Positions 42,043 through 51,841 of a stretch of 64,000 nt of DNA are shown here, one piece after another. Made by a program: the position numbers and the translations under genes. The stretch spans positions 1 to 64,000 of the forward strand of contig NZ_VOBG01000013.1 in the NCBI RefSeq assembly GCF_008369295.1, read 5' to 3'. The DNA is from Pseudomonas sp. ANT_H4. Lineage in GTDB: Bacteria > Pseudomonadota > Gammaproteobacteria > Pseudomonadales > Pseudomonadaceae. The notes under the pieces were generated by a model, which was not told where the DNA came from, did not search any database, and worked only from the letters and a program-made list of their open reading frames with translations. Numbering within the stretch: position 1 is the first letter of the stretch; every line of letters begins with the position of its first letter.

Positions 42043-42993
42043 ATGTCTGTGTTCACCCCCCTGGCTCGGCCCGAGCTGGAAACCTTTCTCGCCCCTTACG
42101 GGCTCGGCCGCCTGCTTGACTTCCAGGGGATTGCCGCTGGTAGCGAAAACACCAACTTCTTCATCAGCCTGGAAAAGGGCGAGTTTGTCCTGACCCTGGT
42201 TGAACGCGGCCCCGTCCAGGAAATGCCGTTTTTCATCGAGCTGCTGGACGTGCTCCACAAGGCCGGCCTTCCGGTGCCTTATGCCCTGCGCACCACCGAC
42301 GGCGTGGCCTTGCGGGAATTGGCCGGCAAACCGGCACTTCTGCAACCACGCCTGGCAGGCAAGCACATCAAGGACGCCAACGCCCAGCACTGCGCGCAAG
42401 TGGGTGAACTGCTGGGTCATCTGCACCAAGCAACCCAGGCCAAGGTGCTGGAGCGCAAGACTGATCGCGGGCTGGACTGGATGCTCGACGAAGGTGCACA
42501 GCTGATCTCGCACCTCGATGAGGAACAGCGCCGCCTGCTGCAGGACGCACTGGACGAAATCCAGCAGCGCAAGGCGCAGATCCTGGCGCTGCCCCAGGCC
42601 AATATCCACGCCGACCTGTTTCGCGACAATGCGATGTTCGAAGGTACGCACCTGACCGGGCTGATCGACTTTTACAACGCCTGCTCGGGGCCGATGCTGT
42701 ACGACGTGGCAATTGCCCTGAATGACTGGTGCTCGGATGCCGACGGTGTGATTGATGGCCAACGGGCACGGGCGATGCTGGGAGCCTATGCAGGTTTGCG
42801 ACCGTTTACCGCCAAGGAAGCCGAGTTGTGGCCGACGATGTTGCGAGTGGCTTGCGTACGCTTCTGGCTGTCACGCCTGATCGCCGCCGAGACGTTTGCC
42901 GGCCAGGACGTGCTGATTCATGACCCGCGAGAGCTTCAGCAGCACTTGGCGCAACGCCAGCAGGTCAATACACCGCTGCCGTTCGCCCTGTAA
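42043..42993 (+). CDS. thrB: Homoserine kinase ThrB (aminoglycoside-phosphotransferase fold)
   Basis: A 316-aa homoserine kinase of the APH-fold type found in pseudomonads, not the GHMP type of E. coli. It phosphorylates homoserine in threonine synthesis. The nucleotide-binding start is IAAGSENTNFFISLEKGEFVL; the catalytic Brenner motif is NIHADLFRDNAMF (about residues 187-199) and the metal Asp is in LTGLIDFYNA. I chose ATG 42043 (MSVFTPLARPE); the frame extends nine codons upstream. It is followed by a hairpin and the convergent znuA. Confidence 0.93.
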   Translation: MSVFTPLARPELETFLAPYGLGRLLDFQGIAAGSENTNFFISLEKGEFVLTLVERGPVQEMPFFIELLDVLHKAGLPVPYALRTTDGVALRELAGKPALLQPRLAGKHIKDANAQHCAQVGELLGHLHQATQAKVLERKTDRGLDWMLDEGAQLISHLDEEQRRLLQDALDEIQQRKAQILALPQANIHADLFRDNAMFEGTHLTGLIDFYNACSGPMLYDVAIALNDWCSDADGVIDGQRARAMLGAYAGLRPFTAKEAELWPTMLRVACVRFWLSRLIAAETFAGQDVLIHDPRELQQHLAQRQQVNTPLPFAL

Positions 42994-43005
42994 CAAACCG
43001 ATTTT

Positions 43006-43028
43006 GCAGGGGCCTGCCTGGCTCCTAC
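43006..43028. terminator. Imperfect REP-like hairpin between thrB and znuA
   Basis: GCAGGGGC (43006-43013) and GCTCCTAC (43021-43028) pair over seven of eight positions including a wobble. GTAGGAGC on the minus strand is the REP core also seen at 24119 and 46827. It overlaps the znuA stop codon. Confidence 0.5.
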
Positions 43029-43954
43029 AACAACTCCAGGCACCCCGCTAGATCATTCCCCAACTTCTCCAGCACCTGCTCATAACCCTGAGCGGTAGCC
43101 GGCGTGTACCCTCCCAATGCATCCAGCTCTGCCAGCTTCACCGGCAAACCGGCCACCAACGTTTGCGCCAGGCGCGGACGCAATGGCGGCTCGCTGAACA
43201 CACACGTCTTGCCAACTTCCTGCAAGCGGGTACGCATCGCCGCGACATGCTGTGCGCCGGGCTGCACTTCAGCGGCCACGCTGAACACGCCGGTGTGCTT
43301 GAGGCCGTAAGCATCTTCAAAGTAGTCGAACGCTTCATGGAACACGAAGTACGGCTTGCCGGCAACGCCAGACAAGCGCGCCTTCAAACGCACATCCAAG
43401 GCATCCAGACGGCCGTCAAAGGCTTGCAGGTTGCTCTGATAACGTTCGGCATTGGCCGGATTGGCAGCGCTGAGGTCCGCCGCCATGCGCGTTGCGATCA
43501 CCCGGGCATTGATCGGTGATAGCCACAAATGGGCATCAAGGCTGCCAGGGCGATGATCGTGATCATGATCGTCGCCATCTTCGGAGTGGGAGTGGCCATC
43601 GTCGGCGAAGTGGCGCAGTTTAAGCCCTGGGAGGTCCTGAATGGCCACGGTCGGCAAGCTGCGACCTTTCAGGACTCGCGGCAGAAAGACTTCCAGGTCG
43701 GGACCGATCCAATAAATCAGATCCACCGATTGCACACGCCGTACGTCGGAAGGACGCAGCGCGTAGTTATGAGGCGATGCTCCCGGTGGCAGCAACACCT
43801 CTGGGACCGCCACGCCGTCCTGCACAGCGGCCGCAATCAGTTGCAGGGGTTTGATACTGGTAAGCACCCGAACCTCGGCCTGAGCGGTGCCAGTAATGAA
43901 TAAACTGGTGACGAAAACGACAAAAATGGGAAAAAGTCGGGACACGATAACCAC
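43025..43954 (-). CDS. znuA: Zinc ABC transporter substrate-binding protein
   Basis: A 309-aa periplasmic zinc-binding protein. The signal peptide ends near AQA-EV (about residue 27). The metal-binding His are in ASPHNYALRPS, DAHLWLSP and VFHEAFDYF, and the histidine/acid-rich loop of ZnuA proteins is HSHSEDGDDHDHDH (about residues 120-133). It is divergent from zur over 58 bp holding a Zur-box-like site, so it should be repressed when zinc is plentiful. Confidence 0.95.
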   Translation of the reverse strand: MVIVSRLFPIFVVFVTSLFITGTAQAEVRVLTSIKPLQLIAAAVQDGVAVPEVLLPPGASPHNYALRPSDVRRVQSVDLIYWIGPDLEVFLPRVLKGRSLPTVAIQDLPGLKLRHFADDGHSHSEDGDDHDHDHRPGSLDAHLWLSPINARVIATRMAADLSAANPANAERYQSNLQAFDGRLDALDVRLKARLSGVAGKPYFVFHEAFDYFEDAYGLKHTGVFSVAAEVQPGAQHVAAMRTRLQEVGKTCVFSEPPLRPRLAQTLVAGLPVKLAELDALGGYTPATAQGYEQVLEKLGNDLAGCLELL

Positions 43955-43972
43955 TCAAGGGCGTAGGAACAG

Positions 43973-43985
43973 GTAACATAATAAC
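43973..43985. promoter_or_regulatory. Zur-box-like site between znuA and zur
   Basis: GTAACATAATAAC matches the Zur core GTTATANTATAAC at 9 of 12 defined positions and is partly dyad-symmetric. It is 19 bp from the znuA start and 28 bp from zur, placed to control both directions. Confidence 0.65.
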
Positions 43986-44012
43986 GTCTCTCACAAATAT
44001 CTGTCGCCGCTC

Positions 44013-44495
44013 ATGCCCAAAACACCGCTTGCCAGCCGTCCCCATGACCACTCTCACTGCGTCCACAGCGCGCTGTCAGAGGCCGACGCCCTGTGCGCGC
44101 GTCAAGGCCTGCGCCTGACCGCCTTGCGGCGCCGGGTGCTGGAACTGGTCTGGCAAAGCCACAAGCCGCTGGGTGCCTACGACATTCTTGGCGTACTCAG
44201 CGAACAGGACGGCCGCCGTGCCGCACCGCCGACGGTCTATCGGGCGCTGGATTTCCTGCTGGAGAACGGCCTTGTGCATCGCATCTCCTCACTGAACGCC
44301 TTTGTCGGCTGCAATCACCCGGAACACGCCCACCAGGGCCAGTTCCTGATCTGCCGCGAATGCCACGCTGCCATCGAGCTTGAGCAAAAAATCATCAGCG
44401 ACGCCATCATCAAAAGCGCCAGTGATGTCGGCTTCAACGTCGAAGGGCAAACCGTCGAAGTGGTCGGCATCTGCTCGGGTTGTCAGGGGGCTTGA
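44013..44495 (+). CDS. zur: Zinc uptake regulator, Fur family
   Basis: A 160-aa Fur-family repressor. The N-terminus carries extra histidines ([10 protein letters not shown]); the winged helix includes [14 protein letters not shown] and [20 protein letters not shown]. Structural-zinc cysteines are CREC in FLICRECHA and CSGC in GICSGCQGA at the C-terminus, typical of Zur rather than Fur. It is the first gene of zur-znuC-znuB, with a TGATG overlap into znuC. Known in PAO1 as np20. Confidence 0.94.
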   Translation: MPKTPLASRPHDHSHCVHSALSEADALCARQGLRLTALRRRVLELVWQSHKPLGAYDILGVLSEQDGRRAAPPTVYRALDFLLENGLVHRISSLNAFVGCNHPEHAHQGQFLICRECHAAIELEQKIISDAIIKSASDVGFNVEGQTVEVVGICSGCQGA

Positions 44496-45280
44496 TGAGC
44501 ACTGCGCTAATCCGCCTGGAGCAGGTCGGGGTCACGTTCGCCGGGCAAAGCGTGCTGGACAACATCCACTTGAGCGTCGAGCCAGGCCAGATCGTTACGC
44601 TGATCGGCCCCAACGGTGCCGGCAAGACCACTCTGGTGCGCGCCGTACTCGGCTTGCTCAAGCCCGACCGTGGCAGCGTCTGGCGCAAACCGAAGCTGCG
44701 TGTGGGCTATATGCCGCAAAAGCTGCATGTCGACCCGACCTTGCCGCTATCGGTATTGCGGTTCCTGCGTTTGGTGCCTGGCGTGGACCGCGCCCGTGTC
44801 CAATCTGCCCTGAAGGAAGTCGGCGCCGAACAAGTGATCGACAGCCCGGTGCAAAGTATCTCCGGCGGTGAAATGCAACGCGTGCTGCTGGCCCGCGCCC
44901 TGTTGCGCGAACCCCAGTTACTGGTACTCGATGAACCTGTGCAGGGCGTCGACGTCGCCGGCCAGGCCGAGCTGTACAGCCTGATCACCCGCCTGCGAGA
45001 CCGCCATGGCTGCGGCGTGCTGATGGTTTCCCACGATTTGCATCTGGTCATGAGCACTACTGACCAAGTGGTGTGCCTCAATCGTCACGTTTGCTGCTCC
45101 GGCCACCCGGAACAAGTCAGCGGCGACCCGGCCTTTGTCGAGCTGTTCGGCAAAAACGCCCAGAGCCTGGCCGTCTACCACCATCGCCACGATCACGCCC
45201 ATGACCTGAATGGCGCAGTGGTCGACGAAACCCCGGCCCCCCACACCCACGTTCACGGAGATAGCTGCAAGCATGGCTGA
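44495..45280 (+). CDS. znuC: Zinc ABC transporter ATPase
   Basis: A 261-aa ABC ATPase. Walker [18 protein letters not shown], signature [17 protein letters not shown], Walker [16 protein letters not shown] and the switch His in MVSHDLHLV are all present. The C-terminal tail is rich in His ([24 protein letters not shown]), fitting zinc handling. I start at [10 protein letters not shown] because the ATG overlaps the zur stop (TGATG). Confidence 0.94.
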   Translation: MSTALIRLEQVGVTFAGQSVLDNIHLSVEPGQIVTLIGPNGAGKTTLVRAVLGLLKPDRGSVWRKPKLRVGYMPQKLHVDPTLPLSVLRFLRLVPGVDRARVQSALKEVGAEQVIDSPVQSISGGEMQRVLLARALLREPQLLVLDEPVQGVDVAGQAELYSLITRLRDRHGCGVLMVSHDLHLVMSTTDQVVCLNRHVCCSGHPEQVSGDPAFVELFGKNAQSLAVYHHRHDHAHDLNGAVVDETPAPHTHVHGDSCKHG

Positions 45281-46061
45281 TTTTCTGCTCTACGCCCTGC
45301 TGGCAGGCTTGGCTCTGGCACTGGTGGCGGGCCCGCTGGGCTCGTTTGTGGTCTGGCGACGCATGGCCTATTTTGGCGATACCTTGTCCCACGCCGCTCT
45401 GCTGGGCGTGGCCATGGGCTTTTTGCTGGACGTCAGCCCCACCATCGCCGTGACCGTCGGCTGCCTGCTGCTGGCGGTGCTGCTGGTGACTTTGCAACAG
45501 CGCCAGCCACTGGCGTCCGACACGCTTTTGGGAATTCTCGCCCCCAGCACCCTAGCGCTGGGGCTGGTGGTACTAAGCTTCATGCATGAAGTACGGATCG
45601 ACCTGATGGCCTATCTGTTCGGCGACCTGCTGGCGATCAGCCCTACCGACCTGGCCTGGATCCTCGGCGGCAGCGCCGCGGTGCTCATTTTGCTGGTGAC
45701 CCTGTGGCGCCCATTGCTGGCGATCACTGTCCATGAAGAGCTGGCCACCGTCGAAGGACTGCCCGTCGCAGCGCTACGCATGACCCTGATGTTGCTGATC
45801 GCCGTGGTGATTGCTGTCGCGATGAAGATTGTCGGCGTATTGTTGATCACCTCGCTGCTGATCATTCCCGCGGCAGCTGCCCAACGTCATGCCCGCTCTC
45901 CGGAGCAAATGGCGGCCGGCGCCAGCGTGCTGGGGATGATTGCCGTGTGTGGTGGTCTGGCGCTGTCCTGGTTCAAGGACACACCGGCCGGGCCATCGAT
46001 TGTGGTCACGGCAGCCGCGCTGTTTCTGCTGAGTTTTGTCCTGCCCCGTCGAGGGGTGTAG
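45273..46061 (+). CDS. znuB: Zinc ABC transporter permease
   Basis: A 262-aa ABC-3 family permease with about eight membrane helices. [26 protein letters not shown] near the N-terminus and the [15 protein letters not shown] and ATVEGLPV segments are typical of ZnuB (the first is quoted from residues 19-44 in shortened form). The ATG overlaps the end of znuC by 8 bp. It completes the zinc importer with ZnuA and ZnuC. Confidence 0.94.
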   Translation: MADFLLYALLAGLALALVAGPLGSFVVWRRMAYFGDTLSHAALLGVAMGFLLDVSPTIAVTVGCLLLAVLLVTLQQRQPLASDTLLGILAPSTLALGLVVLSFMHEVRIDLMAYLFGDLLAISPTDLAWILGGSAAVLILLVTLWRPLLAITVHEELATVEGLPVAALRMTLMLLIAVVIAVAMKIVGVLLITSLLIIPAAAAQRHARSPEQMAAGASVLGMIAVCGGLALSWFKDTPAGPSIVVTAAALFLLSFVLPRRGV

Positions 46062-46098
46062 ACTTGCTCGCTTTTTGCGCAATTAGAGAGTCGCAGGA

Positions 46099-46818
46099 AT
46101 GAAGCCGTTCACCTCCCGTTATCTGCTCCTTGCCGCATTTTCCCTGCTGCTGGGCGCCTGCCAAAACACACCGCCCGTCGCCCCCGAGGTTCCGGATGCG
46201 CGGGCTACGGCCATCGCACAGCTGGAACAAAACCTCGCCAGCAGCGAACTGGCTACCGCCGAAGATCAACTTGCCGCGTTGCAGGCCCAATCGCCTAACG
46301 ATCCGACGCTGGAACCCTATCAGCGTCAATTGGCCGAAGCCTACTTGCAGCGCAGCCAGATCGTCCTGCAAAAAGGTGATGTCAACGCCGCAGCCACGGC
46401 CCTGAGCCGCGCCCGGGCGTTGATGCCCAAGGCACCGGCGCTGACCGGTGGCGTCAACAGCGCCATCGCCCACGCCCGTAAAGCGGAACTGGATAAAGCC
46501 GAAGCCGCGCTGAAGGCTGCCGAAGCCAAGCCACCGGCCAAGGTCATCGACCCGGCCGCTGAAAGCACTACCGTGGCACTGAACCTCACCGACATTGAGA
46601 AATTGCGCCATCAACTGGATGCGATTGCCACCGATGTGGTGAATTACCAGTGCGACGTCAGCATCCAGGCGCCGCGCACCGAGGATTACCCGTGGCTGGC
46701 CACCTTGCTGACCAAACGGGTGAAACGGATTGACTCGGGGTATGACCTGAAGATTCACCGGCAAATTCTGAAAAATATCCCAGCTCAGGTTGTGCTGATT
46801 CCGCGCAAGCCGGACTGA
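46099..46818 (+). CDS. Lipoprotein of unknown function (PA5502-like)
   Basis: A 239-aa lipoprotein with lipobox LLGAC (Cys about residue 20). Residues 35-145 form Ala/Leu-rich helices resembling TPR-like repeats (AIAQLEQNLASSELATAEDQ, VNAAATALSRARALMP); the C-terminal 70 residues are a separate domain (VNYQCDVSIQAPR, then LKIHRQILKNIPAQVVLI). It lies 37 bp downstream of znuB on the same strand, possibly on the same transcript, so a link to zinc starvation is conceivable but not shown by the sequence. Confidence 0.75.
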   Translation: MKPFTSRYLLLAAFSLLLGACQNTPPVAPEVPDARATAIAQLEQNLASSELATAEDQLAALQAQSPNDPTLEPYQRQLAEAYLQRSQIVLQKGDVNAAATALSRARALMPKAPALTGGVNSAIAHARKAELDKAEAALKAAEAKPPAKVIDPAAESTTVALNLTDIEKLRHQLDAIATDVVNYQCDVSIQAPRTEDYPWLATLLTKRVKRIDSGYDLKIHRQILKNIPAQVVLIPRKPD

Positions 46819-46826
46819 CGCCAATC

Positions 46827-46858
46827 ACTGTAGGAGCGAGCTTGCTCGCTCCTACAGT
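46827..46858. repeat. REP-type palindrome
   Basis: 14-bp arms (ACTGTAGGAGCGAG and its complement) around a CTTG loop, followed by T's. The core is the same as in the element at 24119-24144. It sits between convergent genes and probably terminates both. Confidence 0.9.
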
Positions 46859-46870
46859 TTTAATCGCAGT

Positions 46871-49012
46871 TTAGGCCGGAATAGCCTTGGCCTTAGGCTC
46901 CCGATCCCAAACCCGATGTTGGGCAATCGCCGCAAAAAACGCCTTCAACGCCTTGGCATCCCCGCCGACAATCAACCCCGCATCCACCTCCAGCTTCAAC
47001 ACATCCAACAATTGCTTCGCCTCGCCGGCCAACGCAATCGCCTTCAAATGCTTGTACGCCTCCAGCAGGTAATGCAGAGCCACGCCATCGCCGCTCAACG
47101 CCTGCACCGACTTCGCTCCGCCCGGCACAAACACGGCATCGAACGCCACAGACGGCGAGCCTTCCATCGACGCATCCACCGGCAGGCTCTTGCCATCGGC
47201 GGTGGTCACCGGTGCCGACGTCGGCCCCAGTAGCTTGGCGTGTGCACCTTGCGCCATCAGCGCCTTCTTCAACGCATCAATTGCTGCGCCATCAACTCCG
47301 TTGGCCGCCAGAATCGCCACTTTGCGGGTCTTGATATCACCCGAAAGCAAGTTGGCCTGGCTCAACGCCGGCGAACGCTCAGGAGCCGTCTTGCGCTCAG
47401 GCAGCGTGCCTTTTTTCGGCACTGGCAAGCCGAGGTTCTGCGCAACACGCTTGGCCAGTTCCAGGTCAATATTGGCCAGGATCTCGTTGACCTGACGGGC
47501 ACGGATAAACTCGCGCTCCACTTTGCCCAACTCAAAGCTGTAGGCGGCAATGATGTGTTCCTGCTCGGGCTTGCTCATGCTGCGGAAAAACAACCGGGCC
47601 TGGGAGAAGTGATCGCTGAACGATTCACTGCGCTCGCGGATCTTGTGGGCATCGACGCGTTCTGGATAGGTTTCAAACCCGCCGTCTTGCGCAGCCGGCG
47701 GGGTTTCCTTCGGCCACCCGCCATCAATCGAGTTCGGCTCGTAGGAGGCGCGCCCCTTGTCGATGGTGGTGCGGTGCATGGCATCGCGCTGGCCGTTATG
47801 GAACGGCGATACCGGGCGATTGATCGGCAACTCATGAAAGTTCGGCCCGCCCAGTCGGCTGATCTGCGTGTCGGTATAGGAAAACAGCCGGCCTTGCAGC
47901 AGCGGATCGTTGGAGAAGTCGATGCCCGGTACGATATGCCCAGGGCAGAACGCCACTTGCTCGACTTCGGCAAAGAAATTGTCCGGGTTGCGGTTAAGCA
48001 CCATCTTGCCCAGCGGCGTGATCGGCACCAGTTCTTCAGGAATCAGCTTGGTTGGGTCGAGAATATCGAAGTCGAACGTGTGCTCGTCTTCCTCGGCGAG
48101 GATCTGCACGCCCAACTCCCATTCCGGGTAGTCGCCGCCCTCGATGGACTCCCACAGGTCGCGACGATGGTAGTCGGCATCTTTACCTGCAAGCTTTTGC
48201 GCCTCATCCCACACCAGCGAGCAGGTGCCAACGGTCGGCCGCCAGTGGAATTTGACGAAGCTGGACTTACCTTCAGCGTTGATCAAACGAAAGGTGTGAA
48301 CGCCAAAACCTTGCATGCTTCGTAGGTTTTTTGGAATCGCCCGGTCAGACATCGCCCAAATCACCATATGGGCCGATTCCGGCTGCAGCGAAACAAAGTC
48401 CCAAAAGGTATCGTGGGCCGAACCGCCGGTAGGCATCTCGTTATGCGGCTCAGGCTTTACCGCATGGACGAAGTCGGGAAACTTGATCGCGTCCTGAATA
48501 AAAAACACCGGCATATTGTTGCCCACCAGATCGAAGTTGCCTTCTTCGGTAAAGAATTTCACCGCAAAACCGCGCACGTCACGCACGGTATCACCAGAGC
48601 CCCGAGGGCCCTGCACAGTGGAAAAGCGGGTGAAGACCGGGGTTTTATGGCCAGGGTCTCGCAGAAAACCAGCCTTGGTCAGCGCCGAATGGTTTTCATA
48701 GGTCTGGAAATAACCATGAGCACCGGTGCCACGGGCATGAACAATGCGCTCCGGGATGCGCTCATGGTCAAAGTGCGTGATTTTTTCACGCATGATGAAG
48801 TCTTCCAACAGCGAAGGGCCTCGGGAGCCGACCTTCAAGCTGTTCTGGTTGTCGGAGACTTTTACACCTTGATTGGTACGCAGCGCCTGGCCCGTTGCGT
48901 CGGAGCGGAATTTTTCCAGGCTGCGCAGCTTCTCATTGGTGTTGCCACGGTCCAGGGTGTCGGTACCCGCCAGTTCGCTCTTGGGCGGGGTCACTGGTTT
49001 TTTAGTGCTCAT
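46871..49012 (-). CDS. katE: Large-subunit catalase HPII
   Basis: A 713-aa clade II catalase. The active-site His is in [14 protein letters not shown], Asn in [12 protein letters not shown] and the haem-ligand Tyr in [14 protein letters not shown]. After the core, a flavodoxin-like C-terminal domain (about residues 565-713; [20 protein letters not shown]) marks the large-subunit class. I start at [12 protein letters not shown], preceded by GAGGAG; the frame extends 23 codons further. Clade II catalases are usually stationary-phase enzymes under RpoS. The gene is convergent with the PA5502-like gene and divergent from metN. Confidence 0.95.
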   Translation of the reverse strand: MSTKKPVTPPKSELAGTDTLDRGNTNEKLRSLEKFRSDATGQALRTNQGVKVSDNQNSLKVGSRGPSLLEDFIMREKITHFDHERIPERIVHARGTGAHGYFQTYENHSALTKAGFLRDPGHKTPVFTRFSTVQGPRGSGDTVRDVRGFAVKFFTEEGNFDLVGNNMPVFFIQDAIKFPDFVHAVKPEPHNEMPTGGSAHDTFWDFVSLQPESAHMVIWAMSDRAIPKNLRSMQGFGVHTFRLINAEGKSSFVKFHWRPTVGTCSLVWDEAQKLAGKDADYHRRDLWESIEGGDYPEWELGVQILAEEDEHTFDFDILDPTKLIPEELVPITPLGKMVLNRNPDNFFAEVEQVAFCPGHIVPGIDFSNDPLLQGRLFSYTDTQISRLGGPNFHELPINRPVSPFHNGQRDAMHRTTIDKGRASYEPNSIDGGWPKETPPAAQDGGFETYPERVDAHKIRERSESFSDHFSQARLFFRSMSKPEQEHIIAAYSFELGKVEREFIRARQVNEILANIDLELAKRVAQNLGLPVPKKGTLPERKTAPERSPALSQANLLSGDIKTRKVAILAANGVDGAAIDALKKALMAQGAHAKLLGPTSAPVTTADGKSLPVDASMEGSPSVAFDAVFVPGGAKSVQALSGDGVALHYLLEAYKHLKAIALAGEAKQLLDVLKLEVDAGLIVGGDAKALKAFFAAIAQHRVWDREPKAKAIPA

Positions 49013-49072
49013 CAGACAAAAACTCCTCGTTTGCGTAGGCCAGAGCGATCCCCGGCTCTTTTTGAGCAAAAC

Positions 49073-49091
49073 CCCAGGCACGGCACCTGGG
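49073..49091 (-). terminator. Hairpin with T tract in the katE leader
   Basis: On the minus strand CCCAGG-TGCCGTG-CCTGGG is followed by GTTTT, 60 bp before the katE start. No gene lies upstream on that strand, so it may be a katE leader attenuator or the end of a small transcript. Confidence 0.45.
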
Positions 49092-49280
49092 TATTTCGAG
49101 TTGCTTAAGTAGTGACTGACACTGTTTTGGACCGTTCCTTTTTTATGACCTTTGATCGTGTTATTGCCAAATCGCTGGTCGGATGCGAAATAAATGCTAA
49201 GAGCCTCTATACGGACAGGCTAAAATGCGCGCCCGGCTAACCGCTGATCCCTTTTTAATGCGCCCCACAAGGTTCGCTAC

Positions 49281-50288
49281 GTGATCGAGTTTCATAACGT
49301 CCACAAAACCTACCGGGTCGCCGGTAAGGATATCCCCGCGCTGCACCCCACCAGCCTGCGGGTCGAGAATGGCCAGGTGTTCGGCCTGATTGGTCACTCT
49401 GGCGCGGGAAAAAGCACGCTGCTGCGCCTGATCAATCGCCTGGAAGAGCCAAGTGGTGGCCAGATCAAGGTAGATGACGAAGAAGTCACCGCCTTGGATG
49501 CCAACGGTTTGCGCCGTTTCCGGCAGCAGGTCGGGATGATCTTCCAGCACTTCAACCTGCTGGCCTCCAAGACTGTCGCCGACAACGTGGCGTTGCCACT
49601 GATCCTGGCGGGCGAATTGTCGCGCCGCGAGATCAACCAGCGTGTTGCTCAATTGCTGGAGCGTGTCGGCCTGTCGGACCACGCCAAGAAGTACCCGGCC
49701 CAGTTGTCCGGCGGCCAGAAGCAACGCGTCGGCATCGCCCGCGCCCTGGCCACCAAGCCGAAAATCCTGCTGTGCGATGAGGCCACCAGCGCCCTCGACC
49801 CGCAGACCACCGCCTCAGTCCTGCAATTGCTGGCCGAGATCAACCGCGAGTTGAAGCTGACCATCGTGCTGATCACCCATGAAATGGACGTGATCCGTCG
49901 GGTTTGCGATCAGGTGGCTGTGATGGACGCCGGCGTCATCGTCGAGCAAGGCTCCGTGGCTGACGTATTCCTGCACCCCAAGCACCCGACCACCAAACGC
50001 TTCGTGCAAGAGTCCGAACAGGTCAACGAAGGCGAGCAGCGTGATGACTTCGCCCACGTTCCTGGCCGCATCGTGCGCCTGACGTTCCAGGGCGAAGCAA
50101 CCTACGCGCCGCTGCTCGGTACTGTCGCTCGCGAAACGGGCGTGGACTACAGCATCCTCGCCGGCCGTATCGACCACATCAAAGACACTCCCTATGGGCA
50201 ACTGACCCTGGCCATCACCGGCGGCGACATGGATGCAGCGTTCACCCGCTTCACCGCGGCCGATGTCCACATGGAGATCCTGCGTTAA
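49281..50288 (+). CDS. metN: Methionine ABC transporter ATPase
   Basis: A 335-aa ATPase. Walker A is [14 protein letters not shown] (about residues 38-51), signature [16 protein letters not shown] and Walker [14 protein letters not shown]. The last 80 residues are the NIL regulatory domain ([15 protein letters not shown]), which binds methionine and inhibits uptake in MetN. GTG start; the frame has no convincing Shine-Dalgarno sequence. Its stop overlaps the metI start by one base. No riboswitch is apparent upstream. Confidence 0.92.
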   Translation: MIEFHNVHKTYRVAGKDIPALHPTSLRVENGQVFGLIGHSGAGKSTLLRLINRLEEPSGGQIKVDDEEVTALDANGLRRFRQQVGMIFQHFNLLASKTVADNVALPLILAGELSRREINQRVAQLLERVGLSDHAKKYPAQLSGGQKQRVGIARALATKPKILLCDEATSALDPQTTASVLQLLAEINRELKLTIVLITHEMDVIRRVCDQVAVMDAGVIVEQGSVADVFLHPKHPTTKRFVQESEQVNEGEQRDDFAHVPGRIVRLTFQGEATYAPLLGTVARETGVDYSILAGRIDHIKDTPYGQLTLAITGGDMDAAFTRFTAADVHMEILR

Positions 50289-50962
50289 TGGACGATTTAC
50301 TGCATTACTTCGACCAGGTTGACTGGACGGACATCTGGGTCGCCACCGGCGACACCATGCTCATGCTCAGTACCTCCCTGCTCTTCACCGTGCTGGTAGG
50401 CCTGCCGCTGGGCATTCTGCTGTTCCTGTGCAGCCCACGACAATTGCTGGAGCAGAAAACTACCTACTCGGTACTGGCCTTCGTGGTTAACGCGATACGC
50501 TCCCTGCCATTTATCATCCTGTTGATTGTGATGATTCCCACCACCGTCTTCCTTACGGGCACCTCCCTGGGCGTGGCCGGCGCGATTCCACCGCTGGTGG
50601 TCGGCGCGTCGACGTTCTTCGCCCGGCTGGTGGAAACCGCCCTGCGCGAAGTGGATCGAGGCATCATTGAGGCGACGCAGGCCATGGGCGCGACTACCCG
50701 GCAGATCATCATGAACGCCCTGCTACCCGAGGCGCGTCCCGGCATCATCGCGGCCATCACCGTCACAGCCATCGCGTTGGTGGGTTATACCGCCATGGCG
50801 GGCGTGGTGGGTGCCGGCGGCCTGGGCGACCTGGCAATCCGCTATGGTTATCAGCGCTTTCAGGACGACGTAATGGTTGTCACCGTGGTGATGCTGATCG
50901 TGCTGGTGCAAATTCTACAAACCATCGGCGACAAGCTGGTGACGCACTTTTCTCGAAAATAA
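50288..50962 (+). CDS. metI: Methionine ABC transporter permease
   Basis: A 224-aa permease with five hydrophobic segments. The cytoplasmic coupling motif is EATQAMGATTRQIIMNALLPEARPG (positions about 129-153; shortened key EATQAMGA), as in MetI. It overlaps metN by one base and precedes metQ by 51 bp. It forms the D/L-methionine importer with MetN and MetQ. Confidence 0.93.
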   Translation: MDDLLHYFDQVDWTDIWVATGDTMLMLSTSLLFTVLVGLPLGILLFLCSPRQLLEQKTTYSVLAFVVNAIRSLPFIILLIVMIPTTVFLTGTSLGVAGAIPPLVVGASTFFARLVETALREVDRGIIEATQAMGATTRQIIMNALLPEARPGIIAAITVTAIALVGYTAMAGVVGAGGLGDLAIRYGYQRFQDDVMVVTVVMLIVLVQILQTIGDKLVTHFSRK

Positions 50963-51013
50963 CGGCCATTCCCGGCCAAAAGTTGGCCAATGTCCGAATA
51001 AGGAGCTTGCTGG

Positions 51014-51787
51014 ATGAAAAAACTACTGGTTGCTTTTGCCGCCGTTGCCGCGTTTTCCGCCCACGCCGCCGAGACCCTGACAGTCGCCGCGACGCCGGTG
51101 CCTCACGCCGAAATCCTCGAATTCATCAAGCCAGCACTGGCCAAGGAAGGCGTTGATCTGAAGGTCAAAGTCTTCACCGACTACGTTCAGCCGAACGTGC
51201 AAGTGGCCGAAAAACGCCTGGACGCCAACTTCTTTCAGCACCAGCCGTACCTGAATGAGTTCAACAAGGCCAAGGGCACAAACCTGGTGAGCGTTGCCGG
51301 TGTGCACCTGGAGCCATTGGGCGTCTACTCCAGCAAATACAAGTCCCTGGCCGAGCTGCCAGACGGCGCCAATGTGGTGATCCCCAACGACGCCACCAAC
51401 GGCGGCCGTGCGCTGTTGCTGCTGGAGAAAGCCGGCCTGATCAAATTGAAGGACTCGACCAACATCCTGTCGACCATCAAGGACATCACCGAAAATTCGA
51501 AAGGCCTGAAATTCCGCGAACTGGAGGCCGCCACCATCCCGCGCGTGCTGACCCAGGTCGACCTGGCACTGATCAACACCAACTACGCCCTGGAAGCCAA
51601 GCTGGACCCGTCCAAGGACGCCCTGGTGATCGAAGGTAGCGACTCGCCTTACGTCAACATCCTGGTAGCGCGCCCGGACGACAAGGACTCGGACGCCATG
51701 AAGAAGCTGGTCGCAGCCCTGCACAGCCCAGAAGTGAAAGCGTTCATTCTTGAGAAGTACAAAGGCGCAGTATTGCCAGCGTTCTGA
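51014..51787 (+). CDS. metQ: Methionine-binding protein MetQ
   Basis: A 257-aa NlpA-family binding protein. The signal peptide ends AAFSAHA-AE (about residue 19) with no lipobox Cys, so it would be a soluble periplasmic protein rather than the lipoprotein seen in E. coli. Ligand-site stretches FFQHQPYLNEFN, VIPNDATNGGRALLLLE and LINTNYALEA are clear. AAGGAG precedes the ATG. A terminator follows. Confidence 0.93.
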   Translation: MKKLLVAFAAVAAFSAHAAETLTVAATPVPHAEILEFIKPALAKEGVDLKVKVFTDYVQPNVQVAEKRLDANFFQHQPYLNEFNKAKGTNLVSVAGVHLEPLGVYSSKYKSLAELPDGANVVIPNDATNGGRALLLLEKAGLIKLKDSTNILSTIKDITENSKGLKFRELEAATIPRVLTQVDLALINTNYALEAKLDPSKDALVIEGSDSPYVNILVARPDDKDSDAMKKLVAALHSPEVKAFILEKYKGAVLPAF

Positions 51788-51805
51788 TCCAAAGCTGAAA
51801 CAACA

Positions 51806-51839
51806 AAAACCCCATCCTACTTACGTCGGATGGGGTTTT
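51806..51839. terminator. Bidirectional terminator between metQ and SCO gene
   Basis: A perfect 12-bp stem AAAACCCCATCC (51806-51817) and GGATGGGGTTTT (51828-51839), 10-nt loop, with T/A tracts on both sides, between convergent genes. Confidence 0.93.
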
Positions 51840-51841
51840 GT

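Noticed and set aside
49140..49280. SAM- or SAH-type riboswitch upstream of metN
   Set aside because: I looked for the paired helices and conserved core and saw none; the leader is short.
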